A stretch of DNA of 48,124 nucleotides. Origin: Pleurotus djamor (taxonomy: Eukaryota > Basidiomycota > Agaricomycetes > Agaricales > Pleurotaceae). This document shows, piece after piece, positions 1 through 11,390 of this stretch; the first letter of the stretch is position 1, and each line of letters opens with the position of its first letter. Where the stretch lies: assembly GCA_029747585.1 (NCBI GenBank), contig JAPEVF010000341.1:1-48124 (forward strand), written 5' to 3'. The notes under the pieces are model-generated. The model worked only from the letters and a program-made list of their open reading frames with translations. It made no database searches and was not told the DNA's origin. The translations under genes were made by a program, and so were the position numbers.

Positions 1-169
1 AGCCGATGGGGTGGAGGCGAGACCGATGGTGGCGGAGGGGGGAACGGTGGAGGGGCGGGGGCGGCAGGTAGAGCGACGGCGGTTGCGCNACAGGTCGGGC
101 ATCTACCAGAGAGGCCGCGAGGAGAAGGCCGAAGACGAAGAAAAGCACGGAAATCCTGTAAGTGAACAT
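1..169 (-). CDS. Secreted protein, N-terminal part only
   Basis: This is the 5' end of a gene that runs off the left edge of the window. The ATG at 169-167 is followed by a textbook signal peptide: a short basic start, then about 15 hydrophobic residues rich in Phe, Leu and Val, then a small-residue cleavage region (LVDA) near residue 25. An N at position 89 lies in the coding part. If it is counted, the frame continues into a Pro/Leu/His/Arg-rich stretch. If it is dropped, as two other genes here require, the frame becomes Arg-rich and then Ser/Thr/Pro-rich (ending near STPSA), which looks more like a normal secreted protein. The mature protein cannot be identified. Only the secretion signal is supported. 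Confidence 0.55.
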   Translation of the reverse strand, partial: MFTYRISVLFFVFGLLLAASLVDARPXAQPPSLYLPPPPLHRSPLRHHRSRLHPIG

Positions 170-1350
170 GGTTGAAAACTCTCTAGTACGTGCTGAAAAG
201 TTGGTCTAGAGGAATGCGAAGAAGTGGCCGCGAGGAAGTGAAACGGCTACTTGGGAGAAGAAAAAAACGACTGGNACTGGACTCGGAGGAATAAATGGGA
301 GGGGGGAGACGTGGAAGGAGAGGAAGAAGGGGGATGAAAGATGGAAAAGGCAACCGATGGAAAAATATAGGCGTGCGGTCAAACCGCCAAGACACATCAA
401 ACATTCGACCCTTTTGTGCCTATTCACATGCCGGCATCGGCAACGCAAAACAATGCGCTTGTTCGTCCNTTTTTTGTTCCCACTGTGCTCAAAGATAATC
501 GTTTTATATTGCTGGTTCGCAGTTTCATCTCCAGAGACTTGTTTCGCAGCGAAAACCGCACACTAGAGCCTACTGTCGTTGGGGAGGCCATCACTTAGCA
601 CTCGGTCACATGCGATCGCATATGGCCTACCGAGTATGTTCTTGATCTCCCGGAGTACCAGCGCATNACCAGGAAAATCCCAGGAGAATNCAAAACCCCA
701 CTCCACTGGCGCGCGCGGCTAGATGTTCTGGAAGAGACACCACATACGTGTCAAGTTGCACCTTCGGGCCTGTGGTATTATGGCATTATATCGCAATTGG
801 CAAATGGGTGCAAGCCTGCTGCCTCATGTTCATTCGACATCTCTTATCAGCCTAACCCAAGCGAAGGCGATCTATATATACATCCCTCTTTCCCTTCGGT
901 TTCTTGCCATTGGACCCCGGCATACAATCCATTCTATTCAGTCCGAGTCGGCAAATAGGTCGAGTCTTTTCGACGTTACTCGGATTACTCACGGTGCCCG
1001 CGATGCACACAATCCTCTGCGGCAGCCCCATTGTTTGCTCAAGAAGCAGCCAGAGAAGCATATGCATGAGCTCGTATCTCATATCATACGGTCTTCTTGC
1101 TTGAAACGTTCATGTGTTGCACGTTTGAACAGGTGTATTCCCCAGCACGTTGATACATTATTCAACGCCATTCCCATCTGCGTAGTTGATCTTGGCATAC
1201 AGCCTGTGTACATCAATTGGACATCGCGACGGTTCCACCAGCGCCACTAGTAAGGCCGCTAATTTCGCGTAGCCATCATTTTACTGATCTTTTCTTATAG
1301 GCTAAAATGGTGAGGCACCACTCGTGCTTCATTATGAAGACGAAAATTAT
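170..1350. other. Intergenic region, no convincing gene
   Basis: This stretch separates the left-edge secreted protein from the 3' end of REV1. It contains four Ns (275, 469, 667, 690). An ATATAAA-like sequence on the minus strand near 502-511 could serve the left-edge gene but is far from its ATG. A 175-codon plus-strand ORF at 723-1250 has no recognisable domain, no credible composition and no splice partners, so I do not call it. Confidence 0.5.
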
Positions 1351-4300
1351 TTATCGCAAAGATAGTTTACATCCAAATCTTGCCTTCGATATGGCGTCCA
1401 TCTCGCCCTTCACCTTCCAAAATGTACGCCACCATGCTCGGCCAATATCCTCAACGTGAGGACCTTCATCCTCATCGTCCAGTCGTTTCATAAACTGGGT
1501 CCAGGCACCCTCCTCGTAATTGAACTCCCACTCCTCCCAATAGCGGCGTAAAAGGATCATCCACCATTTCAACACGGCGATAGCTCTCGCCATACTGTTA
1601 TCTCCAGTTGTCCGTCCGTCAACACTATCGGTCAGGTACTTGGAGAAATACTCCACATCCTTGTCTTTGGGCGGCATCTTACGAAATCCGTTCACCCATT
1701 TCTCGATGACGTTCTGGACATCGTCGGTCTCGCTGAAATACAACTTCTCTCCCTTCTTTGGTCCTCTCTGCTTCAGGAACACTGGTTTCGCGTACTTGGC
1801 TTGAGGATTCGGGAGGCGACGAATCATCGACGGGGTTAAGCGTGACCTGAACACTGGCTTGATCACTCGACGTTTCTTGGGTGGTGCGGGGAGTTTCCCC
1901 GTCTCCTTCTCATGCCGCGCCATCAACACCTGCTCACGCTGGATATCTGGGGGAAGGACCGCGAATATATCGGGATCAATGTTCAGCTCTCGTAGTTCCT
2001 CTGGAGACATGCGAACCACTTTCCGCAAGCCTTTGGGTCTCTTAGACAGCAGGCGGTGTAGTTGGGGCGACGTCGACGCTTTGCTTTTCTCGACGAGTTC
2101 TTGGGCTACCTTTCGGATGGCTGCTGCTAGTTTGGCCTCTTTCGTGCCAGGCGGACCTTTGTATGGCGGGAGTACTGGTTTGTTCGGATCCGGGGCAGCA
2201 GGAGTTATAGATCGTCGCTTGTACTCAGCGTCCAACTCTGCTCGCACATCTTCAGGCAAGACGGAATACACCGACTTATCAACTTGAGAGAAAGACGGCA
2301 GGTCGAACTCTGGTTTGGGAGGATCGACGGCTGGCGGTGGAGCAGGTTGTCGGAAGGTTGGCTTCTTCGGTGGCGATGCTATAGGTTTGAAAGGCAATCT
2401 GGTATTCCTTCTATTAGGCAACTGAACAGGTCGAGCGGGTTCCAATTTGGAAATATGTATCCCGATCCCTCTAAGTTCCTTTGGATCGAAGTTGAACGAT
2501 CTTAGCAACCGCCATGCATGATCCCCGATGACTAGATGATCGTCCGTTGCGTTCCCGGCTGGTCCTGCGATAGGCATCTGTTTATTGAAGACGTCGCAAG
2601 CACCATGTCCCAAAAACTGTTTGGGAAAGGAATTAAGGGGATAAGGGCGCGACACGACACGTTCCGAGGGGACACACCTTGGGGGCTTCCACTGGGGCTT
2701 TGGGATCGCGTTTCATGATCTTCAATGTGATCGATCGGCCACGCATCGAGACGTCTTTCAATCTCTTGCTCACTTCTTCAGCCATCTGAAAGATAAACGC
2801 TCTCGCCTGGTCGGAATTCTCAAACCGGATGCCATACTGTTAAGAATCAAGCATCTCAGCTGCACCTTCTTTTTGCGAGAGGAGTCACAAGTGAGAAACC
2901 TTACATTTATCTCCGAAGACACAGATGACCGCTTCTTCTCGCTCTCAAGGACACGGTCATCAATGCCTCTTATGGCATTCCACAGCTTTTCGCCTGTCTT
3001 GGGTCCTAGAACCTCGGACAAATCATGTTTGCTCTTAGAGAGCAAGTCGCCGAGTCGCGTAGTCTTGAACTTGTCCTCGATCTTTTGCTTCGCTGAGTGT
3101 CCAAACCCAGGGAGATCTGATATCGACAGCGGGGCTAAGAATGTGGGGACCTCGTTAGACGTGAGATGGAAAGAGCCTGCGGGCTTAGCGCGCCGTGTTG
3201 CCAGTCGCGCCAGCAGGATATTCCGAGATATACCAACACTTACTGTTCATTCAATAAGTAACAGCCTGTCACTTTCGACGTCCATGACTAGATGTGGGCT
3301 AATGACTTACTTTCACAACCGGTGGCAGCTTTCACTTCCCTGCGTAGGCGTTCGGCGAGTTCTTTCGCCTGATCGCGGCTAGCAGAGCCCGTAGCTAGCT
3401 TATCTCGAACCCATGTCGTAACGTCAATTAGGGCCTCATCCACGGAGACAGCCTCGAGGTCATCAACATAGCCCATGAGGACGGTATAAAACTTCAACGA
3501 TACCTCCTTGTACCTGAATTTTCATTCAGTATTAACAAGGCCGCCTTCACAACGAAAGGGCACACATACTTCTCAAACTCATATGGAATGGTCATGATAC
3601 CCGGACACAACTTTCTTGCCTGTTGTAAACTGGATGTCCATCAGGGCGGAAAAGCAAGGATAACATGCAGAGATGGGGTGCAGCTCACCTCATTCCGTTC
3701 TTGACACCCTTAGCCCGGGCCTCGTAACTGGCGCAAGCAATTTCGCTGGTGCTACTCATACCACCTTGGCCGCCTTGCGAATGGCATACGACTACTGGCT
3801 GGCCTCTGAGCTGCGGTCGTTCCAGTAGACCAGCCGATACGAAGAAACAGTCGAAGTCACAATGCATGATAACTTTCTCGTCATCATCCAGAGCCCGTGC
3901 TTTGCCCTTATCTTGTCTTTTCGAGGGAGACCGAAGGATGAGTTCAGAACCCTTCATGCTGGTGCCCGATCCGATCTTGAGAGGGGATCCGTTGACGGAG
4001 GCCTTTGAAGGCGCGATTTGAGCACGCTGCTGTGCCTCGGATATGAGCTTCTTTAATTCTGCTTTCCAGGTGGACAAATGATGAAGCCGTGAGTTCTTGT
4101 AATATCCTTCGATGAATGTGGGGGCAGCGGAGGTGTGGGCAGCACGCCAGTTCGGGTCGGCCATCAGGCGAGAGGCGTTGGGATTCGATCGATGGGAGGC
4201 ATATCCAGGAGCACGGGGCTCGTCAGTTGCGCGTGAAGGGGGTTGTATGATAGATTTTGAGGACGAGGCGACTGCGGTGGATTTGGGAAGTGTCGCTTGT

Positions 4301-5037
4301 GATGTTGCTACGCCTTGCATGGCTTCGGCGCGTTGACCAGGCTTGAACACATAGTCTCTCCAGTTCAACAATACGCCTCGCGTCGCGCTGTCGACCAGCC
4401 ACTCAGGCCTGACGACTTTCATGTGCTGAAATTCACGAATCTTCGCAGGCGTGAGCGAACAAGTTATAATATGAGTCCTGCGTGGTATCATGAGGCAAAC
4501 GTCTGATAAGAGAAGGCGCACTATGCTCACACCAGAGCTTTCTTATCGAGATACGGCTGGAAAACGCCACCGTGTTTGACGATGAGTTCACGTAGTACTT
4601 GTACAGATGGGTCCGTATATCCATTTATCTGAAGAAAAATTGAGTCGACGGAAACATCGAGCCAAAAGCTAAGAACTGACATATATTGCAATTCCCTTGA
4701 AGATTTTATTCGACTGTGAATCTATGTTATTGTTCTGGATCTGAAGTTTGGCACGCTTTCGCCTCATATATTCCCCGAAACCACCAAACTTCGACGGGCC
4801 ATACGTATCCATATCTTCGGGCTCATCCTCCTCCTCGCGAGGTCTCTTGTTTGATATGGTTGTGGGCTTCTTGCTACTCTCTGCTTTATCGCTCTCATAG
4901 CCTATGTCTCCGGGGAGGACAGCATTTTGAAGGGCCTCTAAGAACTCCGGATCGTCTGATTCAAAGTATCCAGAAGAGTTGCTAAGGGAGGGAATTGGCG
5001 GTGATGAGTCTGAGATCCTTGAAGAGACACTGTTCAT
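1351..5037 (-). CDS. REV1: DNA repair protein REV1, Y-family deoxycytidyl transferase
   Basis: REV1 is the Y-family polymerase that inserts dCMP opposite abasic and damaged sites and scaffolds polymerase zeta in translesion synthesis in the nucleus. Eight exons fit exactly in frame: 5037-4681, 4628-4531, 4477-3689, 3629-3570, 3513-3311, 3242-2905, 2836-2678, 2616-1351. They give 1089 residues, a usual length for fungal REV1. Visible in order: acidic N-terminus; a BRCT domain (about 115-200) with VTHIITCS; the palm motif DFDCFF near 359-364; SVDEA with catalytic Asp-Glu near 460-461; SVGISRNILLARLAT; the little finger, including FLGHGACD and GIGIHISKLE; two ubiquitin-binding motifs near 778-800 and 878-898 (each with an LPxD[VI] core); and the REV1 C-terminal domain that binds REV7 and other polymerases. 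All key residues are present, so the gene looks intact. Introns are 53-68 nt. Confidence 0.96.
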
Positions 5038-5103
5038 GATTGGTGTTCATAGGAGAGGAGAGGAAAGACATGACTCTGACGATCAGTGACCTACCATTCC
5101 GTC

Positions 5104-5119
5104 ACGCGTCACGACGCGT
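5104..5119 (-). promoter_or_regulatory. Two MCB (ACGCGT) boxes upstream of REV1
   Basis: ACGCGT occurs at 5104-5109 and again at 5114-5119, 67-82 nt upstream of the REV1 ATG. A CACGTG E-box follows at 5127-5132. ACGCGT is the MluI cell-cycle box bound by MBF (Mbp1/Swi6) in fungi, which drives G1/S and DNA repair genes. The motif pair is seen directly; control of REV1 by MBF is inferred from position and gene function. Confidence 0.5.
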
Positions 5120-5292
5120 CAAGAGTCACGTGCAAGATCAAACTTTGACTCAGGGGCGGCCACTGCGACGCCCAATTTGGGGTCGGCGAGATGTTCTTGA
5201 AATCGATCGTGAGTTGGAATCCGATGGTTAGGGCTACATAAATTACTGTATATATAAGGTCCTTGATTTTTATTATGAGGGTGTCGTCCTAA

Positions 5293-8200
5293 TCAGCGTC
5301 GCTCGCGCACTTTGATCCAAACAACACCTATTACTCCGACCCCAAATCCTGCAATGAAAGCGAACAAAACCAAAACATCCCGATAGTAATTATTTGATCC
5401 GAATCCGAATAACTGTGAAAAGCGTCCCGGTATTAGTGAGAGACCTAAGATGCTTAGTTGAAGTCACGCACCATGTTCATAATCAAGGTAGCGGAGACAT
5501 TGACAGGGACGCCTTCAAGTGTATCCTGAATCATCAAGCCAGCACCCACTTCATTGACGCAGAGCGCCTCAAGTGTATACTTCAATGGACATAACCACTG
5601 AAGCCAACGCAACACAGGAGGGATATCGCTCAAATGAACGAAGAACCCAGCAAATGTCATTTGATAAAGTGCCGACAACGCGGAGAGGAGGATGGCTATC
5701 CCGCCATTGTTGAAAAGGGTTCCTAATAAGAAATTCTAGAGAATAGATTTAAGTACGGGATGCGTGGAGGGTACAGGACACTCACAAATAGTGTCATAGC
5801 CAGGGTGTATAGCACGAGAATAAACAAGAATTTGAAGAAGTGTTCGACATCAGGAGCGAGCCCAGCCATCCAATATGTACTGCCGAGATATCGACACATC
5901 AGCACTGAGGGGAAGCAGAGAGAAAGAGGGGAACACACATAGTAGATACGATGATAGTGGGTATGATGCGTAAAGGGATAACATCGAAGATAAACCTGGA
6001 GAGTAACCAAGCAGTGGGACTGAAAAAGAGCGCATGAGAATTGGGGTCATCGTAATGAATGGTAGCCAACCTGTAATACGAGCTGGAACGCTCGCGCAGG
6101 AAAAGAGGACGCGTCTCGACGACGTTGTATAAGGCGCTTAAAGCAGAGAACGCAATCAAAGCACCCTTCATAGAGCATTTAGATCCAGCTCGAGCAAGGG
6201 AAGAACGGAATACTGACCAAGAAAAACAAACACCCTACTCGAGACTGGAATCCCGCGATGGTTATACCCGTCTGGTAATATAAGCCGCCTGGAAGGGAAA
6301 TATACATTAGGGCGTTGTATAGGCTCGTAGCGCAATAAAGCATACCGCAGAAGACTCCGAGCACCGAAGACACAGCAACATGAGCAAAGAAGAGACTATA
6401 GTCTCTGCAGAAACAAGTCGACGTCAGATCCTATCGAACATCCCCAGATGTTGACTGGCACTTACCTACGCAAAACCTTCATTTCCCTCCCACATAGCAC
6501 TTGCAGTTGGGTTAAAAATGTCGCAGCATAGGAGCCACTAGAGGCGCGTTTCCACCATGATGCTGTCTTCTTAGGTTCATGCGTGTAAACGGGTTCCGCA
6601 AGTACAGCATCTCTATACCCAGCCTTCTCGTTCGTCAACGTCGTTGACTGTCGTTGTTCGATAGAAGGACGAATGGTCGCTCCGTTCCCACTGTGTCCGT
6701 TCACATTGGTTATCGTCGATGTCGTTTGAGTATGATTGTGACTAAGTTGGAATAACCCAACAGGTGGGTCACTAGCAACTTCGAGCAGGTAATCCGCAGG
6801 ATTATAGTCCGGTGGACACGTTGGAACGCTGAAGGAGGACGAATGGGATTCGAAATAATCTGCAGGTGCGGACCGACCAGGACCAGAGTAAAGGGCGCGA
6901 CCATATGAGAGCAAGAGAACGGTGTCGAAGGTTTGGTATAAGCGCGAGCTAGTGACATGATGTTCAGCTCATACTCATATTAGGAGGGAGAGGTCAGAGG
7001 AGGATGGGACGAACCTTGGTTGGTGGATAGACGCGATGACAGCGGTAGGGTGCTCGGTGTCATGTGCGATGCTATGGAGGGCACTCGCCACTTTTGCAGC
7101 GGAAACGGAATCAAGACCTACAGCAAACCCTTCAACAAACAGACCTCATCAGATTGGTTCAAAGAACGTACCCGACGTTGGTTCATCCAAAATAAGGATA
7201 TCCGGGCTTGCAATCAGTTCCAACCCAATACTCACCCGCCTCGTCTCACCGCCACTGATCCCTCTGACCTTACTTCCCGACGCTTCAGCCGAATGCCCAA
7301 TCCTAGAGTCCCTAATCTTATCAATTCCCAACTTCATCAATATCTTCTCTATCCGCTCTTGTTTCTCCCATTCTGGTATACTCTCCGGTAGTCGCAACTG
7401 GGCAGCAAATAAGAGGGCTTCGTAAACAGTGAGTGTTGGCGGAAGAATGTCTTGTTGGGGGACGAATCCGATACGTGGGCCCCCTGGGCGTTCAGACGCC
7501 AAATTGGCTGTCGGAAAAGTGACTGTTCCTGTCAATGTACCTGATTTATTCTTGCCTGCGAGTATCTCAACGAGGGTAGTCTTTCCAGCACCTTGGAAGG
7601 GGTAAGAATCAGCTCCGCCGTTCGCGTATGATGATCAAGAGGCTCACCACTAGGTCCAAGAATAGCCATCATCTGCCCAGGTGTAACACGTCCGCTGACA
7701 GAGTCAAGTACGACTTTCTCATCGAGACCCGCGCTCCCGAAGATCTTGCGCGTGAACTGTCCGCCAGGGGGGATGGAGTAGCTCACGTTGTTCCATTCGA
7801 CGGCGACGCCGCCGGCACTGATCGTCTTGGGACCACGACGTTTCGCCGACCTCTGCCGCCACAGACCAATAGCAAGGACTAACAAGGCCGCAAAGACCAA
7901 GGCACCGACTACGGCGAGACCAGCAATAACTCCGCCGCCGAGAGGGTTCTCTTCGTCATGACTGGCGATAGCGGTAGCGTTACCATTGTTATCTATGACC
8001 CCCTGACGGACACACTCGCCGAAAGTGCAACCATCAAGTGATAATCCACCTGCGCCAAACAAACTTTGGAGGGTTCCTTGTTTGAAGGAGCAGCTCGATG
8101 TGTGTGTATCGTTGTTGGGAGAGTCACAGCCAACTGTGAGCGTGCCACCAAGACTGTTGATAACGGCGGTGAGATTGGTTTCTGGAACACCACCGCAAAA

Positions 8201-8947
8201 TGTGGTGTCGGGGCGACAGGTGCATTGAAGGTCCTGGCACGTCCAAATCACGCCAGCGGAAGTTGAGTTGTCCCCGTCAAGTTCTTGGATGCATGAATCG
8301 GCGTGACAGTAGAATTGCTCAACTCCAGCGTAGTGGAGTTGGGCGTACAGTGATCCAGCGACTCCAAAGGAAGAAACATTCGCAAGGGGTGTGAGATCGG
8401 GTTCAATTGTGCGTATGAAAGTCAAGGACGAGTCGAGAGGATAGATAGCTTGAAGTGTGGGGTTCTGAATGATTCAAATTGAAGTAAGCGACACGAAAAA
8501 AAAGTAAAGAATAAGTAAGTCACTCACCCTGACTTGACAACTCATTTGACCAGAGGCATAGACCCTCGGCGATGTATTGCAAACCATGGTATTGTTCAGG
8601 CCACTCATCGAGCCAGGAACCGAAGATGACGATCCCACCGCCGCGTTGAAAGCATCCAGACATGCATTCGCCGTTTGGCACACACTGCAAGTCGTCCCCG
8701 TCCAACCGTTCTCACAGGAGCATCCTGACGTCGTAAGATTCGAAAACGAAGAACCCGGTGATGGTGAGGCTAACGGCCTCTGTGCGCCCTGAAATAAGTT
8801 CCCCCCACAAGCCTGTTGCGAACAATCAGCTCCTCCGAAGCCAGTGGGACACGCGCAGTTCGATCCATTGACGAAGCCGTAATTTTCGCAATTTTGAGCA
8901 TTTGTCACTGCGAGAAAGAGCAATGAGATATAAAAGAGAGCCAACAT
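5293..8947 (-). CDS. ABCG-family transporter with EGF-like ectodomain (ADP1-like)
   Basis: This is a half-size ABC transporter of the White/ABCG group, most like yeast ADP1 in layout and size (about 1,030 residues by rough count). It starts with a signal peptide (ATG 8947-8945) and has Cys-rich EGF-like modules, such as CACPTGFGGADC and CSCENGWTGTTC. A first membrane segment follows (GVIAGLAVVGALVFAALL), then the nucleotide-binding domain. Walker A (GPSGAGKTT) is split by an intron near 7648-7591. The signature is SGGETRR and Walker B is ILILDEPTSG, followed after an intron by GLDS. The C-terminal part is the ABC2-type membrane domain, whose last segment ends in a short basic tail and a TGA at 5295-5293. 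The catalytic motifs are complete. Substrate and membrane location cannot be read from the sequence. About ten short introns interrupt the gene; I did not fix every boundary in the 3' half. Confidence 0.9.
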
Positions 8948-10340
8948 CGCGTTTTCGGTCTAAGCAGGCGGCATAGGTCGACGTGGGGGAGAAGAAGGAA
9001 AAGTGACTGCGATGGTACGATGAGGCCAAGTCTCTTGGGCGTCTAACGGACCATCCGTCGGATTTCGCATATGTTTGATGTTTTGATGCTCGCACTCAGG
9101 CAACAAACAGCTGAATCCTGTTGCTGATACGATGCCTAAATCACCGATGGCCAAAAACGAGGTTGGGCAGCCGAAGACACGACATTGCAAATGACAAGCG
9201 AGGCCCCTGTCATTCCTTGATAGGAGCGCACGTGATCGAAATGAGCTTGACAAATCCCCAGATCTCCAGGGCGTTTCGTTACAGTCCACGACTTTCAAGC
9301 CATGTTCGAAAAGGTACTTAACCTGCTCTTGAAACCGAAATACTACAGGCTAATATGCTGCTTAGCTCGCGTTCTGGTCTTCTAACAAGCCAGAGGCCAA
9401 GCCATATGACCCAACGGATCCGAAGATGAATCCTTTGAACCCAAAGGGCTTGAAACCGTACGTGACTTTTGTTTCAGCGGAACCAGATAGCTGAAGGCAT
9501 CACTTAGATGCTGCGCTTGTCCACAAACGAAGTCGGCGAGGGACGATTGTTTCCTGGCAAACGGCCCGGAAGCAGACGACAAGTGCAGGGAGGTTGTTCA
9601 GCAGCATCTACAATGCATGCGGGGGCTCGGGTTCAAAATATAGTGTGCGTTATTCATGATGTCTGCCATTCATAGTTATCTTTTGCTAATCTCGGGCATC
9701 TTCTACAGACCGACACCTATTTTATCTGTATAGAGTATAATATTCACCCCATCTCACTAGAGAAAATACTATAGACCTCAAACGGCTGTTTGGTTGTACT
9801 TTCCGACGGGCTCATTCGCCCTCCATGGGCTAGGAAGGGTGTCGTCAATGTTTCGTTTGACAAGCAAGTCGTTTGCGATTCCACCCGCTTTCCCGGATCC
9901 TTTCGACGCATACCTCCGGTCGCGTATTTGCTGTCGCATTCAACCCTCTCAGATGCACCACATATCCATTCGTTGAAGTCCCCTTCGGTGACGTAACCCT
10001 CGATGCTTGCAGCGGCATCCACGGGCAACTATGGGTGTCTAGAAACCATGGGGGATGTCGATGAGGCCTCGGATACGAGAGGTAAGGTACGCTGCACTCG
10101 CGCGACCAATTCCAACGATATCCAAGCTCTACGTCTCGTCTTGCTGTTGTTGTTCACCACCTTCAATACATGTCGGTCCCAACACTAAGCTACTTTGTAT
10201 ACAGCGTCCTTTGTAAGTACATACATTGTCAATGTCCTGTTTCAGTGTCCAAACTTTTCGGTGTCCATTTTTTCGGCTCAATTTCTTAAACAGTTCATTT
10301 TAGCGCAGAAAGAATTCGCGTTGCATCCTCTGGCTTACCA
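8948..10340. other. Intergenic region, no convincing gene
   Basis: This region lies between the ABC transporter start and the cerato-platanin 3' end. A 112-codon open stretch on the minus strand (9298-8960) ends just before the ABC transporter ATG but has no ATG at its 5' end, so it may be part of that gene's 5' leader. A 94-codon minus ORF at 10028-9744 has no recognisable domain. I see no repeats or RNA genes. Confidence 0.45.
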
Positions 10341-10760
10341 TCAAAGGCCGCAAGCCGATGCATTCACCTGAACTGCACTTGCGTTGATTCTCCCCAATTG
10401 CACCGCGTTCCCCTTGGTCAAAGTGTTCATCGCCTCCAATGCAATGTTGAACCCACTCCCTGCATGGTCGATGGCCAGCACATTGACCGTGGTGCCGTTG
10501 AACGACAACGCCCAGCAGGTGCCGCAGTTTGGAGAGTTGAAGCCGGCGACGACATCAGCGCCCCCGATGTTGGGGAAATTAGGTATGGCACCGAAGTTCT
10601 GGAAGCCGAATTTGGTGATGAGACCATTCATGCCGTCGGAGCAGGAGACGGTAGTCATCGAGCCGGCACGGTTGTCGTACACCTGGTCGAACGACACGGA
10701 GACTGCTGAGACGAGGGCGGAGAAGACAGCAAGTGACGCGATGGTGGATGTGAACTTCAT
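10341..10760 (-). CDS. Cerato-platanin family secreted protein
   Basis: This single-exon gene encodes 139 residues, a usual length for the family. The first 20 residues or so are a signal peptide (MKFTSTIASL..., cleavage near SAVS). The mature part opens with VSFDQVYDN and carries four cysteines at about 40, 79, 82 and 137, the conserved set that forms two disulfides. Family landmarks include SCSDG, NCGTCW and AIDHAG. Cerato-platanins are small beta-barrel proteins, related in fold to expansins, found in the cell wall and culture fluid of fungi. They bind chitin oligomers and can trigger defence responses in plants. An upstream in-frame reading exists, but the MKF methionine gives the signal peptide and lies 36 nt after a TATA box. 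Confidence 0.95.
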   Translation of the reverse strand: MKFTSTIASLAVFSALVSAVSVSFDQVYDNRAGSMTTVSCSDGMNGLITKFGFQNFGAIPNFPNIGGADVVAGFNSPNCGTCWALSFNGTTVNVLAIDHAGSGFNIALEAMNTLTKGNAVQLGRINASAVQVNASACGL

Positions 10761-10795
10761 GACTGCTTGACTAGCTAATGCAACGATGGGTCTCA

Positions 10796-10802
10796 TTTTA
10801 TA
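10796..10802 (-). promoter_or_regulatory. TATA box of the cerato-platanin gene
   Basis: TATAAAA on the minus strand, 36 nt upstream of the ATG at 10760, in the context CCTATAAAATG. The same 11 bases occur upstream of the six-cysteine peptide gene at 26319-26325. Confidence 0.65.
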
Positions 10803-11069
10803 GGTCTTTTCTCAATGTCAGACGATCCGGAATCCGAGTGGTCATGACACTATTATTCTTGGAGCTGGCTCAAGACCTGAGGGTCAATTTCATATTCCTA
10901 TCACCGATGCTTCGTTCCACATATTTTGCTCTCACCTAGGCATAGCTCGACCGTGAAAAGTGACCCAGTGAACGCATAAGAAGGCAAGAACTCGACAATA
11001 CCTTATGTACATCACGTACAGAAGCCTTTAATGTGGTCAGGTGGTGCTGATGACCATACAGTCGTTAGT

Positions 11070-11330
11070 CTAGAAGAACATTCTTACGACCCGACGTTGA
11101 TGCGATTCGAGTAGTTTTGAGCCAATTCGCGTAAATGTGGAGCGGTTGGCCAGCCCAGCTGCTCTGCGCGGAACCTCGCCTGCTTCCCGCGGATCGCTGA
11201 GAATCTGAGTCAGCAACGATGACATCCTTTTCAATTCAGCACCATCACTCCCGTAGCCTTCCTGACGCGTAAATTCGGCTTGGGGTAAGTGTTGGTAGTA
11301 TTTGGCCTGCAGGTTTTCTTCCTGTGGCAT
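11070..11330 (-). CDS. Possible small hypothetical protein, 86 residues
   Basis: An ATG at 11330-11328 opens an 86-codon frame ending at TAG 11072-11070. The product is hydrophilic, with no membrane segment or signal peptide, and its composition looks protein-like (for example YYQHLPQAEF and LLTQILSDPREAG). It is divergent from the MCP1-like gene, 60 nt away, so the two could share a promoter. I do not recognise a family. It could instead be the 3' exon of a longer gene, since the frame stays open upstream, or a chance ORF antisense to the leader of the neighbour. Confidence 0.35.
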   Translation of the reverse strand: MPQEENLQAKYYQHLPQAEFTRQEGYGSDGAELKRMSSLLTQILSDPREAGEVPRRAAGLANRSTFTRIGSKLLESHQRRVVRMFF

Positions 11331-11390
11331 TCTATCCTGCGATACTGCGATACTACGACCTCGGACCTGCCCACCCCGAAAACTGCAAGC

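Noticed and set aside
723..1250. 175-codon plus-strand ORF
   Set aside because: No domain, odd composition, and no splice or promoter support; it looks like a chance open frame.
8960..9298. 112-codon minus open stretch just before the ABC transporter start
   Set aside because: No ATG at its 5' end; more likely leader sequence, with the signal peptide fixing the start at 8947.
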